Assembly (NCBI GenBank): GCA_904394215.1 | Contig: CAJFNF010000010.1 | Span: forward strand, 1 to 49,799 | From: an uncultured Faecalibacterium sp. | GTDB lineage: Bacteria > Bacillota > Clostridia > Oscillospirales > Ruminococcaceae | Length of the DNA stretch: 49,799 bases | Reading direction: 5' to 3' | Part shown: positions 24,539-32,621 of the stretch, piece after piece | How the letters are laid out: each line of letters starts with the position of its first letter | How positions within the stretch are numbered: the stretch's first letter is position 1 | Position numbers and translations under genes: made by a program | The notes under the pieces: generated by a model | The model's input: only the letters and a program-made list of their open reading frames with translations | Databases searched by the model: none | Told to the model about the DNA's origin: nothing

Positions 24539-24567
24539 TTGACAAAGCCCCTTCTACCTTCTACAAT
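24539..24567 (+). promoter_or_regulatory. Promoter of the secreted peptidase gene
   Basis: TTGACA (24539-24544), a 17-base spacer, TACAAT (24562-24567). The leader is about 75 nt and contains a CCGGGG/ACCGGC GC-rich stretch. Confidence 0.8.
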
Positions 24568-24649
24568 GAAGCCAGGATATTTTGGAAATGATTCCTCGAT
24601 ATACCCCCATGGGCCGGGGACCGGCCCGTCTGATTTGGGAGGATCCAAT

Positions 24650-25858
24650 ATGAACCTGAAACCTTCGCACTTCTGGAAGCGCCTGGTCTGTGCCGTGTCT
24701 GCCCTGGCCCTGCTGGCCACGGTGGCCAGCCCCGCCGCCTTCGCAGAGGGGCCGTCGGCCGATTCCGACACCACCGATTCCCTGACCCAGGCCGACGCAG
24801 CCCAGATGGCCCAGGCCGATGCCGCTGTGGACGCCCTGGTCAACAGCAATACTTACGCCGATATGGACCTGGACCAGCGGCAGCAGGCCGCCCAGGAACA
24901 GCTGGATGACCTGGCCAGCCAGGGCCTGATCCAGCCCGACTCCATCTACTACGATGAAGAAAACGGGATGTACTCCTTTACCTATGAATGCGGGGTGCTG
25001 GGCGGCATCCTGCTGACCGACTGGCAGGACGAGGACGACACTCTGTTCCAGGTTCCCCTGGAGATTCCCGAGGAACTGGCCGGCGACCCCCTGTCCGAGC
25101 AAAACGACGCCCTGCCCCTGGGCAACGCCATCATTTACTATGCCTTTGACGACACCGTCAATTCCAGCCGCTACCCCAGCTATCTGGTGATGCAGGAAAA
25201 CTGGACCAAGTGGGGCGTGAATACCACCCTGGACACCGACGTCACCCTGCAGGACCTGAAGCAGATGTACGACTATGACATCTGCATCCTCAGCACCCAC
25301 GGCGCCTACTATACCTACAACACCGGCTGGCTGTTCCGGCGGCTGTCCACCTCCCCGGTGCTGATCCTGCGGGAAGAGTCCTCCTTCTGGAACGACCTGC
25401 GCTACGGCATCGACCTGCTGACTCACCGGGTCATCAAGGTGAACGGCTACTACTGCGTCACCCCCGACTTCTTCTCGGCGGCCTACCGGGGCGGCAAGCT
25501 GAACGGCAATCTGGTTTTCTCGGAGTCCTGTGAGTTCTTCGGCGGCAGCAACCAGCTGGATCTGTCCATGTCCCAGGCACTGCTGAACGGCGGCGCCAGC
25601 GCTGTGGTGGGCTTCATCAACAACGTCTACACCATCTATTCCCGCGACATGCTGTGGGGCACCGTCAACCAGCTGATTATGGGCAAGAACATCCTGCAGG
25701 CAGTGGATGCCGCCGCCGCCACTTACGGCGCGGACGACATCTCCTGGTACCTGTCCCAGGGCGGCACCAGCCCCCACCGGTATGCAGCCTTTGCCCTGGT
25801 CCATGGCAACGACCAGGCCGTCCTCTACAGTCTGGATGAGGGCAGCGCAGCTGCATAA
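24650..25858 (+). CDS. Secreted clan CD-like cysteine peptidase (putative)
   Basis: A 402-residue exported protein. The signal peptide is K-R-L-V-C-A-V-S-A-L-A-L-L-A, cleaved after A-F-A at about residue 32. An Asp/Ala/Gln-rich linker (about 35-85) follows. The C-terminal half has a hydrophobic strand ending in C-I-L-S-T-H217-G and a second ending in N-L-V-F-S-E-S-C294-E. That His-Gly and strand-Cys dyad spacing is the signature of clan CD peptidases (caspase, gingipain, clostripain, CHAT folds). No sorting signal is seen, so it is probably released. GGGAGG precedes the ATG. Exact family unassigned; substrate unknown. Confidence 0.72.
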   Translation: MNLKPSHFWKRLVCAVSALALLATVASPAAFAEGPSADSDTTDSLTQADAAQMAQADAAVDALVNSNTYADMDLDQRQQAAQEQLDDLASQGLIQPDSIYYDEENGMYSFTYECGVLGGILLTDWQDEDDTLFQVPLEIPEELAGDPLSEQNDALPLGNAIIYYAFDDTVNSSRYPSYLVMQENWTKWGVNTTLDTDVTLQDLKQMYDYDICILSTHGAYYTYNTGWLFRRLSTSPVLILREESSFWNDLRYGIDLLTHRVIKVNGYYCVTPDFFSAAYRGGKLNGNLVFSESCEFFGGSNQLDLSMSQALLNGGASAVVGFINNVYTIYSRDMLWGTVNQLIMGKNILQAVDAAAATYGADDISWYLSQGGTSPHRYAAFALVHGNDQAVLYSLDEGSAAA

Positions 25859-25862
25859 TTCA

Positions 25863-25891
25863 TTGCACTTTTTGCCGATTTATACTATACT
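25863..25891 (+). promoter_or_regulatory. Promoter of tsaE-tsaB
   Basis: TTGCAC (25863-25868), a 17-base spacer, TATACT (25886-25891). It begins 4 bases after the peptidase stop codon, and its start site falls inside the hairpin at 25893-25922. Confidence 0.75.
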
Positions 25892-25892
25892 G

Positions 25893-25925
25893 GATGCAGC
25901 GGCTTGTGTGAGCCGCTGCATCTTT
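25893..25925 (+). terminator. Hairpin at the peptidase/tsaE junction
   Basis: GATGCAGCGGCT-6-AGCCGCTGCATC, a perfect 12-bp stem followed by TTTGTGTTT. It probably ends the peptidase transcript. RNAs started at the tsaE promoter would begin within its left arm and so would not form the full stem. Confidence 0.7.
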
Positions 25926-25942
25926 GTGTTTGAGGTAACATC

Positions 25943-26368
25943 ATGGCTGAATTTATCACCCGCTCCCCCGAGGAGACGGTGGAGCTGGGCCGCCGCCTGG
26001 CCGCCGTCCTGCCAGAGGGGGCCATCATCGCCTTCACCGGCGGGCTGGGGGCCGGCAAGACCGCCTTCTGCCGGGGCCTGGCCCAGGGCCTGGGCTGCAC
26101 CGACCCGGTCACCAGCCCCACCTTTGCGATTGTCAACTATTACCGCGGGCCCCGTCCCATGGCCCATTTTGACCTTTACCGCATCCACACCGAAAACGAC
26201 CTGGCCGCGGCCGGTTTCTACGACTATCTGGACCAGGGGGCCATTGTGGCCGCCGAGTGGAGCGAAAACCTGGCCCCCCTGCTGGACCAGGAGCATCCCA
26301 TCCGGGTGGACATCCAGCCTCTGGACCCCACCACCCGCCGGATCACCATTGAGGGGGTGGACTTATGA
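25943..26368 (+). CDS. tsaE: tRNA threonylcarbamoyladenosine synthesis ATPase TsaE
   Basis: A 141-residue P-loop ATPase that drives the TsaBDE complex transferring threonylcarbamoyl to A37 of ANN-decoding tRNAs. GGLGAGKT (33-40) is the Walker A motif. S-P-T-F-A-I-V-N-Y-Y and H-F-D-L-Y-R are family signatures, and A-A-E-W-S-E-N follows. Its stop overlaps the tsaB start in ATGA. tsaD and tsaC are not in this window. Confidence 0.96.
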   Translation: MAEFITRSPEETVELGRRLAAVLPEGAIIAFTGGLGAGKTAFCRGLAQGLGCTDPVTSPTFAIVNYYRGPRPMAHFDLYRIHTENDLAAAGFYDYLDQGAIVAAEWSENLAPLLDQEHPIRVDIQPLDPTTRRITIEGVDL

Positions 26369-27078
26369 GAATCCTTGCGGTGGATACGGCGGGCAAAACC
26401 GCCAGCGTCGCCCTGATGCAGGACAGCCGCCTGCTGTACGAAGTCTACTTTGACGGCGGGCTGACCCACAGCGAGACCCTGCTGCCCATGATCGACACCT
26501 GCCTGAAGATGTGCCACCTGACCTGCGCCGACATCGACCTGTACGGCGTCAACGCCGGGCCGGGCAGCTTCACCGGCCTGCGGATCGGCCTGGCCGCCGT
26601 CAAGGGCCTGGCCCTGCCCCGTCAGGTGCCCTGCGCCCCGGTTTCCACCCTGGAAGCCCTGGCCGCCTGCCACACCGGCTGCGGCACCGTTCTGTGTGCC
26701 CTGGACGCCCGCCGCGGGCAGGTATACTGCGCCGCCTTTGACCTGGAAACCCACGCCCGCCTGATAGAGGACGACGCCCGGGCCGCGGCCAGCCTTGAGG
26801 ATTTTGTAAAAACCTGCAAAAAGCCCCTGTTTTTTGTTGGTGATGGGGCTTATCTGTGTTATAATATTTACAGTGAGGCGGAAGGCGTCCTGCCCATGCC
26901 CCCTGCGCTGCGGGGCGGACACGGGGCAGGTGTCGCCCTGGCAGCCCAGCGGATGGCCGATGCAGGCCTGACGGTGCCGCCGGCCGCCCTGCTGCCCGAC
27001 TATCACCGGCTGAGCCAGGCCGAGCGGGAACGCGCAGAGCGCCTGGCCGCCGCCCAAACAGAACATCAGAGTGAGTGA
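26365..27078 (+). CDS. tsaB: tRNA threonylcarbamoyladenosine synthesis protein TsaB
   Basis: A 237-residue ASKHA-fold protein, partner of TsaD and TsaE in t6A formation. The N-terminus I-L-A-V-D-T-A-G-K-T-A-S-V-A-L and the block G-V-N-A-G-P-G-S-F-T-G-L-R-I-G are diagnostic of TsaB. The metal-binding residues of TsaD are absent, as expected for this non-catalytic paralogue. Translation is coupled to tsaE through a 4-base overlap. In many Firmicutes rimI follows; here rpiB does. Confidence 0.95.
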   Translation: MRILAVDTAGKTASVALMQDSRLLYEVYFDGGLTHSETLLPMIDTCLKMCHLTCADIDLYGVNAGPGSFTGLRIGLAAVKGLALPRQVPCAPVSTLEALAACHTGCGTVLCALDARRGQVYCAAFDLETHARLIEDDARAAASLEDFVKTCKKPLFFVGDGAYLCYNIYSEAEGVLPMPPALRGGHGAGVALAAQRMADAGLTVPPAALLPDYHRLSQAERERAERLAAAQTEHQSE

Positions 27079-27089
27079 GGTATTTTTTC

Positions 27090-27536
27090 ATGGCAAAACC
27101 CATTGCACTTGCCGCCGACCATGGCGGCTTTGAGCTGAAAGAAGCAGTCAAGGCCCATCTGGATGAGGCCGGCATCCCCTACATTGATTTCGGCACCCAC
27201 AGCACCGACAGCGTGGACTACCCCGACATGGCCGTGCCCGCCTGCGACGCAGTGGTCTCGGGCCAGTGCGACAAGGCACTGCTGTTCTGCGGCACCGGCG
27301 TGGGCATCAGCATGGCTGCCAACAAGATCAAGGGCATCCGCGCCTGCTGCTGCTCGGACAGCTTCAGCTGCGAGTATACCCGCCGCCACAACGATGCCAA
27401 CGCCCTGTGCATGGGCGGCCGTGTGGTGGGCCCCGGTCTGGCCTGCCAGCTGGTGGACCTGTTCCTGGCCACTCCCTTTGAGGCAGGCCGCCACAGCCGC
27501 CGCATCGAAAAGCTGATGGCCCTGGAGCAGCGCTGA
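27090..27536 (+). CDS. rpiB: Ribose-5-phosphate isomerase B
   Basis: A 148-residue cytosolic isomerase interconverting ribose-5-phosphate and ribulose-5-phosphate. The RpiB/LacAB signatures A-A-D-H-G-G-F-E-L-K, L-L-F-C-G-T-G-V-G-I-S-M (catalytic Cys) and R-H-N-D-A-N-A-L-C-M-G-G-R are all present. It starts 12 bases after tsaB, so it is likely in the same transcript. The product feeds PRPP and nucleotide synthesis, matching the following upp gene. GTGAGG is its ribosome site. Confidence 0.95.
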   Translation: MAKPIALAADHGGFELKEAVKAHLDEAGIPYIDFGTHSTDSVDYPDMAVPACDAVVSGQCDKALLFCGTGVGISMAANKIKGIRACCCSDSFSCEYTRRHNDANALCMGGRVVGPGLACQLVDLFLATPFEAGRHSRRIEKLMALEQR

Positions 27537-27584
27537 ACCGCCGCATTCTCCGTTTACCAAACCATGCAAAAGGAGCGTGTATTT

Positions 27585-28211
27585 ATGAACCCCATGATCG
27601 TTGAGCATCCCCTGCTGCAGCACAAAATCAGCCTCCTGCGGAACAAGCAGACCGGCACCAAGGAATTCCGCGACCTGGTCGGCGAGGTTGCCACTCTGCT
27701 GTGCTACGAGGCCACCCGTGACCTGCCTCTGGAAGAGGTCCAGATCGAAACCCCCATCACCATGGCCAAGACCAAGGTTCTGGCCGGCCGCAAGCTGGCC
27801 CTGGTCCCCATCCTGCGGGCCGGCATGGGCATGCTGGACGGCATGCTGACCCTGATCCCCGCCGCCAAGGTGGGCTTCATCGGCCTGTACCGCAATGAGG
27901 ACACCCTGCAGCCTGTGGAGTACTTCTGCAAGCTGCCCGCCGACATCAGCGAGCGTGACGTGCTGGTCCTGGACCCCATGCTGGCCACCGGCGGCAGCGC
28001 TGTGGACGCCATCACCCTGATCAAGAAGCGCGGCGCCAAGCACATCAAGTTCATCGGCCTGATCGGCGCCCCCGAAGGCGTGGAGGCCCTGCGCACCGCT
28101 CACCCCGACGTCCAGATCTACCTGGGCGCCCTGGATGAGTTCCTGGACCAGAAGGGCTACATTGTCCCCGGCCTGGGCGACGCAGGCGACCGCATCTACG
28201 GCACCAAATAA
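27585..28211 (+). CDS. upp: Uracil phosphoribosyltransferase
   Basis: A 208-residue enzyme making UMP from uracil and PRPP. The PRPP loop is [13 protein letters not shown], and the C-terminal uracil-binding region [12 protein letters not shown] matches the family. ATG 27585 is chosen over the in-frame ATG at 27564 because AAAAGGAG lies between them. It follows rpiB by 48 bases and closes the tsaE-upp transcript at a strong terminator. No PyrR-type leader is visible. Confidence 0.97.
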   Translation: MNPMIVEHPLLQHKISLLRNKQTGTKEFRDLVGEVATLLCYEATRDLPLEEVQIETPITMAKTKVLAGRKLALVPILRAGMGMLDGMLTLIPAAKVGFIGLYRNEDTLQPVEYFCKLPADISERDVLVLDPMLATGGSAVDAITLIKKRGAKHIKFIGLIGAPEGVEALRTAHPDVQIYLGALDEFLDQKGYIVPGLGDAGDRIYGTK

Positions 28212-28223
28212 ATCTCTGTACGC

Positions 28224-28263
28224 AAAAACGGCGTTCTCCCCTTTCGGGAAGAGCGCCGTTTTT
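28224..28263 (+). terminator. Terminator after upp
   Basis: AACGGCGTTCTCCC and GGGAAGAGCGCCGTT pair with small internal mismatches, flanked by an A run and TTTTTC. Confidence 0.9.
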
Positions 28264-28439
28264 CTTTGTTCTGTGTACGGCTCAACTGTATAAGCAGAGA
28301 ATGGCTTTGCAAAACTTTGCATCGTACCGTGCCGCAGGCACAAACGCCGGCTGAGATACAGGGCGTTTGCCGCCGGCAGCAGGAATGGTGAGCGAGCAGC
28401 AGTTGCCCGGTACCCAGTGAAACCTCTTGCGCTTAGCCA

Positions 28440-28567
28440 ATTTTTGCGGCGCGCCGCGGCGGGCGCTTGCAAAAATTTGAGCGCTGCGCCAGCTTCGCCT
28501 CGCTGCTTCGTCCACAGGACGCGCTCAGCTCAGCTGCCTTTGCCTACTTTTCTTCCAGAAAAGTAGG
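28440..28567. repeat. Palindromic intergenic tract between upp and the TPM gene
   Basis: The 356-base gap 28212-28567 has no gene. After the upp terminator it holds an AATTTTTGC/GCAAAAATT inverted repeat around a GC-rich centre (about 28452-28485), a GAGCGC/GCGCTC pair spanning 28480-28526, and a perfect 11-bp hairpin CCTACTTTTCT-TCC-AGAAAAGTAGG (28543-28567) that ends exactly at the TPM stop codon. The style resembles the mosaic at 22852-23117. Confidence 0.5.
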
Positions 28568-29485
28568 TCAGCGGCCGCGGCCACCGCCGCCGCCGTGGCT
28601 GGACCCGCCGCCCATGCCGCCGAATCCGCCGCCGCCAAAGCCGCCTCCACCGAAACCGCCAAAACCGCCGCCGAAGCCACCGCCGCGGGGCGGCCGGGGC
28701 CCACGAGGCCCACGGGGCCTGTAGGGCGGCGGGGGCGGGGGCATGTGATGGTGATAATGGTGGTGGTAGCGGGGCCCGCGGAACGTGCTGCCCAGCCCGA
28801 ACCCAAAGCAGAAGGGGAACATGCCGTTCAGGATCGGCCCAAACACCAGGATCACCATCACCACCAAGAGGGCCAGGGCAATCACAATGGCACCCAGATT
28901 GATCATAAAGCCTCCTCCTTCCGAAGGCGCGGCGGCTGTCCCGCCGCTGCTCAAATTGACGCCGTAGATGTCCGCAATGGTGCTGGCCACTGCGTCGGCA
29001 CAGGTCTCCACCGCTCCGTCATAGTCTTTGGCGGCAAAGTCGTCCTCCATGGTCTGGGCCAGGGTGCTGGCCTGCCGGTCCAGGGTGGTGTTGCGGAACC
29101 CGTCGCCGTAGGTCAGGTAGTAGTCCCCGTCGGCGTAGAGGGGGGACTCCATCACCAGCAGGATCAGGACGCCGTTGTTGGCGCTGCTGCCGATGCCCCA
29201 GGTGTTGAAGGCTTCCAGGGCGTACTCCTCGGTGGAGGCGCTGCCTGTGTACTGGACTGTCAAAACACCGATCTGGGCGCCGTTGCAGCTGGCTTCCAGC
29301 TGGCCGTTGAGCTGGTCCAGATAGTCGGTTACCGAATCGGACAACACCCCGGCGTCATCCACCACGCACTGGTCCGCCGGCAGGTCGGGCAGGGTGACCG
29401 CCGCCATGGCAGGCATGACGGCCACCGCCGCTGTGACGGCCAGGACAGCCGCCCCGGCTGCGAGCTTTTTCCACAGATGCTTCAT
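28568..29485 (-). CDS. TPM-domain membrane protein with His/Pro/Gly-rich tail
   Basis: A 305-residue exported protein. It has a signal peptide (residues 1-28, A-M-A-A), then a TPM domain (about 35-180; V-V-D-D-A-G-V-L-S and Y-G-D-G-F-R), the YgcG/TPM_phosphatase fold. One transmembrane helix (about 197-220) follows. The tail is low-complexity: H-H-H-Y-H-H-H-M, six prolines, R-G-P repeats, then about 60 residues of mostly Gly/Phe. Gly-rich tails are common in this family, but the His cluster is striking and may bind metal. It overlaps the LemA-like gene by 4 bases (ATGA). Confidence 0.88.
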   Translation of the reverse strand: MKHLWKKLAAGAAVLAVTAAVAVMPAMAAVTLPDLPADQCVVDDAGVLSDSVTDYLDQLNGQLEASCNGAQIGVLTVQYTGSASTEEYALEAFNTWGIGSSANNGVLILLVMESPLYADGDYYLTYGDGFRNTTLDRQASTLAQTMEDDFAAKDYDGAVETCADAVASTIADIYGVNLSSGGTAAAPSEGGGFMINLGAIVIALALLVVMVILVFGPILNGMFPFCFGFGLGSTFRGPRYHHHYHHHMPPPPPPYRPRGPRGPRPPRGGGFGGGFGGFGGGGFGGGGFGGMGGGSSHGGGGGRGR

Positions 29486-30204
29486 CCGAACACCTCAACT
29501 TCCTTGATGCCGAACAGCCCCTTCAGGAGGCTGGCCGGGAAACCGTCGGTCTCATTCTGATAGGCGGTCACCGCCTCGTTGTAGTGGAGGCTGCCCAGGA
29601 CGGTGCCTGCACTGTTGAAGCGGCCATACTGGGTCTGGACGGCCCCCATGTTGAGGGGGTCCTCCGCCAGCTGCTGCATCTGGCCGTACAGCAGGTTGAC
29701 GGCGGAATCCAGGGCCTCGTCGGCGTCGTACATCTCCCCCATCCCTGCGGTGCCTTCCGACACCCGGGCCTGGCAGTCTTCAAAGGCGTCCAGGGCCTGC
29801 TGGGCCCCCGTCACCGCGCTGCTGTCCGCCCCCAGGCCGGGGGTGTTGATGGCAGTGGTGATGATGTTGGCCGCCGTATAAGCCCGCTCGTTCAGCTGGT
29901 CGCTGAGGGTGTAGCCGTTGTCCGCCTTCACCCCCACCGTATACCAGTTTTTGGCCTCGTTGTAGCGGCCGCGGAGTTTCAGACCTCCCACGCCCACCGC
30001 CCCGGCAGCCAGGATCGCCACCGCCAGCACCAGGGCCAGGGCCCGGGTGCGGAGGGGGGCCGGCAGGGCCTGCTCCAGGCCCGCCAGCTTTTTTTGCAGC
30101 GGGGTCAGGGTGCGGGCCGGGGCTTCCTGCTCTACCTTCCGGTAGCTGGAAGCATCAAACCCCCGGGGCCCCGCCTTGTTGGGTTCAAAATCTGCATTTG
30201 CCAT
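29482..30204 (-). CDS. LemA-like membrane protein
   Basis: A 240-residue single-pass protein. A basic cytosolic N-terminus (about 50 residues) precedes a helix at about 52-75. The rest is a helical bundle outside the membrane. The ending L-L-K-G-L-F-G-I-K-E-V-E-V-F-G, plus N-E-A-V-T-A-Y-Q-N, follows the LemA pattern. LemA proteins are often encoded beside TPM-domain proteins, as here, and are of unclear envelope function. It starts 2 bases after telA and overlaps the TPM gene. Confidence 0.72.
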   Translation of the reverse strand: MANADFEPNKAGPRGFDASSYRKVEQEAPARTLTPLQKKLAGLEQALPAPLRTRALALVLAVAILAAGAVGVGGLKLRGRYNEAKNWYTVGVKADNGYTLSDQLNERAYTAANIITTAINTPGLGADSSAVTGAQQALDAFEDCQARVSEGTAGMGEMYDADEALDSAVNLLYGQMQQLAEDPLNMGAVQTQYGRFNSAGTVLGSLHYNEAVTAYQNETDGFPASLLKGLFGIKEVEVFG

Positions 30205-30205
30205 A

Positions 30206-31360
30206 TCAGCTGCGGATCTCCATCATCTTTTGTTTCAGCTCGTCCTCGATGCGGGTCAGCTCCTGTTCGGCGGCCTGCCGCTTGGAACGGCCCTCGCTCT
30301 GGATCTTGTTCAGCTCGTCCAGGGTCTCGATCAGGCTCTTGTTGGTCTGCTGCAGAGTCTCGATGTCCACCACGCCCCGCTGGCTCTCCTTGGCGGTCTC
30401 AATGGTGCCCAGCTTGAGGGCCTCGGCGTTCTTCTTCAGCAGGTCGTTGGTCATGTTGGTGACGGCCCGCTCGGCCTCCATGGCCCGCTGGCTGTGGGCC
30501 AGGCCCAGGGCCAGCACCATCTGGTTCTTCCACAGGGGAATGGTATTGACGATGGTGGACTGGATCTTCTCAGCCATCATGGTGTTGTTGTTCTGCAGCA
30601 GCCGGATCTGGGGGCCCATCTGCAGGCTGATGTTCCGGGTCAACTCCAGGTCATAGAGCTTCTTCTCAAACCGCTCGCACTGGTCGGCCAGGTCCCGGGC
30701 ATTCTGGGCGTCCTCGGGCAGGCCGCTGCGCTTGGCCTTGTCCATGGCCTCCTGCAGCTGGCCGGTGCGGACATCGGCCAGCTTCTTTTTGCCGGCCAGA
30801 ATATACATGGACAGCTCCTTGAAGTAGGCCATGTTCAGCTGGTACATTTTATCCAGCATGGCGATGTCTTTCAGCAGCTGGACCTGGTGGCCTTCCAGCA
30901 TGGACTGGATGTTTTCCACGTTGGTCTCCACCTTGTTGTACTTGGTCTTCATCTGCTCCAGCTGGTTCTGTTTTTTCTTGAAGAAGCCGAAGAGCCCCTT
31001 TTCCTCCTCAGCGGCATCAAAGCTCTTGAGCTCCGAGATCAGGTCGGTGATCATGCCGCCCACTTCCCCCAGATCCTTGGTGGAAACCTTGGCCAGGGCT
31101 GCCTCGGAGAAATCGCCGATCTTCTTCTGGCTGGCTGCGCCGTACTGGAGCACCTGCTGGCTGTTGGTGATGTCGATCTTGGCGGCAAAGTCGTCCACCA
31201 TCTTCTGTTCCTCGGGGGTCAGGCGCACCTCTTCCTGCTTGGGCTGGGGCTGTGCTTCCTCCTCAGGGGCGGGGGCCTCCAGGTCCCCGGTGGGGTCCAG
31301 GGTCAGGCTGGGGGCAGCGGGCATCTCAAAATCAAGATTCAGGTCTTTGTTCTCTGCCAT
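30206..31360 (-). CDS. TelA-family (toxic anion resistance) protein
   Basis: A 384-residue cytosolic, largely coiled-coil protein of the TelA/KlaA family. Typical blocks include G-L-F-G-F-F-K-K, Q-N-Q-L-E-Q-M-K-T-K-Y, D-K-M-Y-Q-L-N-M-A-Y-F-K-E-L-S-M-Y-I-L-A-G and I-P-L-W-K-N-Q-M-V. The tellurite link is historical; in Firmicutes the partner is XpaC and a role in envelope stress is more often proposed. ATG 31360 is preferred, since ATG 31372 abuts the AAAGG site. The N-terminal 45 residues are acidic and Pro-rich. Confidence 0.92.
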   Translation of the reverse strand: MAENKDLNLDFEMPAAPSLTLDPTGDLEAPAPEEEAQPQPKQEEVRLTPEEQKMVDDFAAKIDITNSQQVLQYGAASQKKIGDFSEAALAKVSTKDLGEVGGMITDLISELKSFDAAEEEKGLFGFFKKKQNQLEQMKTKYNKVETNVENIQSMLEGHQVQLLKDIAMLDKMYQLNMAYFKELSMYILAGKKKLADVRTGQLQEAMDKAKRSGLPEDAQNARDLADQCERFEKKLYDLELTRNISLQMGPQIRLLQNNNTMMAEKIQSTIVNTIPLWKNQMVLALGLAHSQRAMEAERAVTNMTNDLLKKNAEALKLGTIETAKESQRGVVDIETLQQTNKSLIETLDELNKIQSEGRSKRQAAEQELTRIEDELKQKMMEIRS

Positions 31361-31405
31361 GGCAAGATTCATCCTTTCTCAAATTGCAAATACCGCGGGG
31401 TTTTG

Positions 31406-32029
31406 TTACAGTCCCTGGTTTTTCATCAGGGTTTCCAGCACGGCCAGGTCCGCCGACAGGTCCATGCTCTCGGAGGCATACAGGGCATCCAGCTGGTGTT
31501 CAAAGGCGGTGGCAATGACCCCCATGTTCCGCTCCACTTCGGTGCGAACCGAGGCAGCATTTTCACCCCGGACGCCCTGCCGGGCCATGGCCGCATACTG
31601 TTCCAGCACATGGACCGCGTCGGGCAGGTAGTAGTTGGCGAAGCGGCGGATCTGTTTGGCCTTGGCGGGGGCGGCTTCCACCACCTCGATGATGGAGCGG
31701 CCCGCCCGCTCCATCCGGTCCATGGCCGCCGACAGCTGGGGGTCGGGCAGGGCCTCGTTCAGGGCGTGGAGGGCATCCAGTTTTTGCTGGATGTCGGTGA
31801 GCATCTGATCCACGTCTTCCACGCCGGTATGGAAGGGCACTTCCCGCTGGATCACCTGGGGCGGGCAGACCCGCCGGGCCGCCGCAAAGGCTGCTGCAGC
31901 CCCCGCCAGCATCACCACCAGGGCCCACAGTTTGTACACCGGCAGGAGGGCACACAGAACCAGCCCCGCCAACCCCGCCGCGTAAAAAGGCAGGACGCTG
32001 GGCTTCTCGGTGCGGATGATTTTACTCAT
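31406..32029 (-). CDS. XpaC-family protein
   Basis: A 207-residue protein of the XpaC family (Pfam name: 5-bromo-4-chloroindolyl phosphate hydrolysis protein). Two N-terminal helices (about 12-50) anchor it. The remainder is helical with V-D-Q-M-L-T-D-I-Q-Q-K and N-Y-Y-L-P-D-A-V-H-V-L-E-Q-Y. XpaC and TelA genes are adjacent in B. subtilis as well (xpaC-yceH). ATG 32029 sits 8 bases after AAGGAG; the ATG six bases earlier is too close. First gene of the four-gene operon; I see no clear promoter in 32030-32117. Confidence 0.87.
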   Translation of the reverse strand: MSKIIRTEKPSVLPFYAAGLAGLVLCALLPVYKLWALVVMLAGAAAAFAAARRVCPPQVIQREVPFHTGVEDVDQMLTDIQQKLDALHALNEALPDPQLSAAMDRMERAGRSIIEVVEAAPAKAKQIRRFANYYLPDAVHVLEQYAAMARQGVRGENAASVRTEVERNMGVIATAFEHQLDALYASESMDLSADLAVLETLMKNQGL

Positions 32030-32117
32030 GGTCATTTCTCCTTCCTCCCCTCCATCATAAAGGTTTTTGGCAAAAACGCAAGGGTTTGGGGCAAGAATTT
32101 ACAGCTTGGAAATGAAT

Positions 32118-32621
32118 TTACCTTTTCTTTTTCATGGAATCCAGGTAAGGGCCCAGGGCCTGGCCCCAGGCTGTGCGCAGCCGGTCCATCTGCCATGCGG
32201 CATTGGCAGGGCTGGTGCTGGGCAGTTTCACCGCCGGAATCCCGCTGGCCGGCTCCATGTACCGGGTATAGAGCTTGTGGGCGGCGGCGCCGTTGCAGAA
32301 CACCGCCTGGATGGGGGCCCGGGCCAGCAGGAAGTCGATATCCTCAGGCACCGCGTCCCAGATGGAGGCGTCGGAAGCCCCCTCAATGGTGCAGCTTGCC
32401 AGCACATCCCAGAGGGCCAGGTCGTGCCGCAGGATCAGGCTGCGCTTGGCCTCGATGTCCTCCCGGGCGGGCACCGGCTCCCCGGTGAGGCTGGCCAGCA
32501 GAGGCCAGAACCGGTTGTTGGGGTGGCCGTAGTAAAAGCCCATGGCCCAGCTCTTGGGGCTGGGCCAGCTGCCCAGAATCAGCACCCGGCTGTGGTCACT
32601 GTAAACCGGTGGAAAGCTCAT
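32118..32621 (-). CDS. Family 6 uracil-DNA glycosylase-like (hypoxanthine-DNA glycosylase)
   Basis: A 167-residue DNA-repair glycosylase of the UDG superfamily. L-I-L-G-S-W-P-S-P-K-S followed by Y-Y-G-H-P-N-N-R-F-W is the family 6 (HDG) signature, and L-P-S-T-S-P-A-N-A is the second active-site loop. It would excise deaminated bases such as hypoxanthine. It overlaps the HAD gene by 4 bases (ATGA), and its AAGGA site abuts the start, so translation is probably coupled. Last gene of the ybaK-rnz-cca operon. The C-terminus is basic (M-K-K-K-R). Confidence 0.86.
   Translation of the reverse strand: MSFPPVYSDHSRVLILGSWPSPKSWAMGFYYGHPNNRFWPLLASLTGEPVPAREDIEAKRSLILRHDLALWDVLASCTIEGASDASIWDAVPEDIDFLLARAPIQAVFCNGAAAHKLYTRYMEPASGIPAVKLPSTSPANAAWQMDRLRTAWGQALGPYLDSMKKKR

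Noticed and set aside
30206..31360. A tellurite-resistance determinant
   Set aside because: TelA-family proteins are widespread without tellurite phenotypes; the operon partners point to an envelope role.
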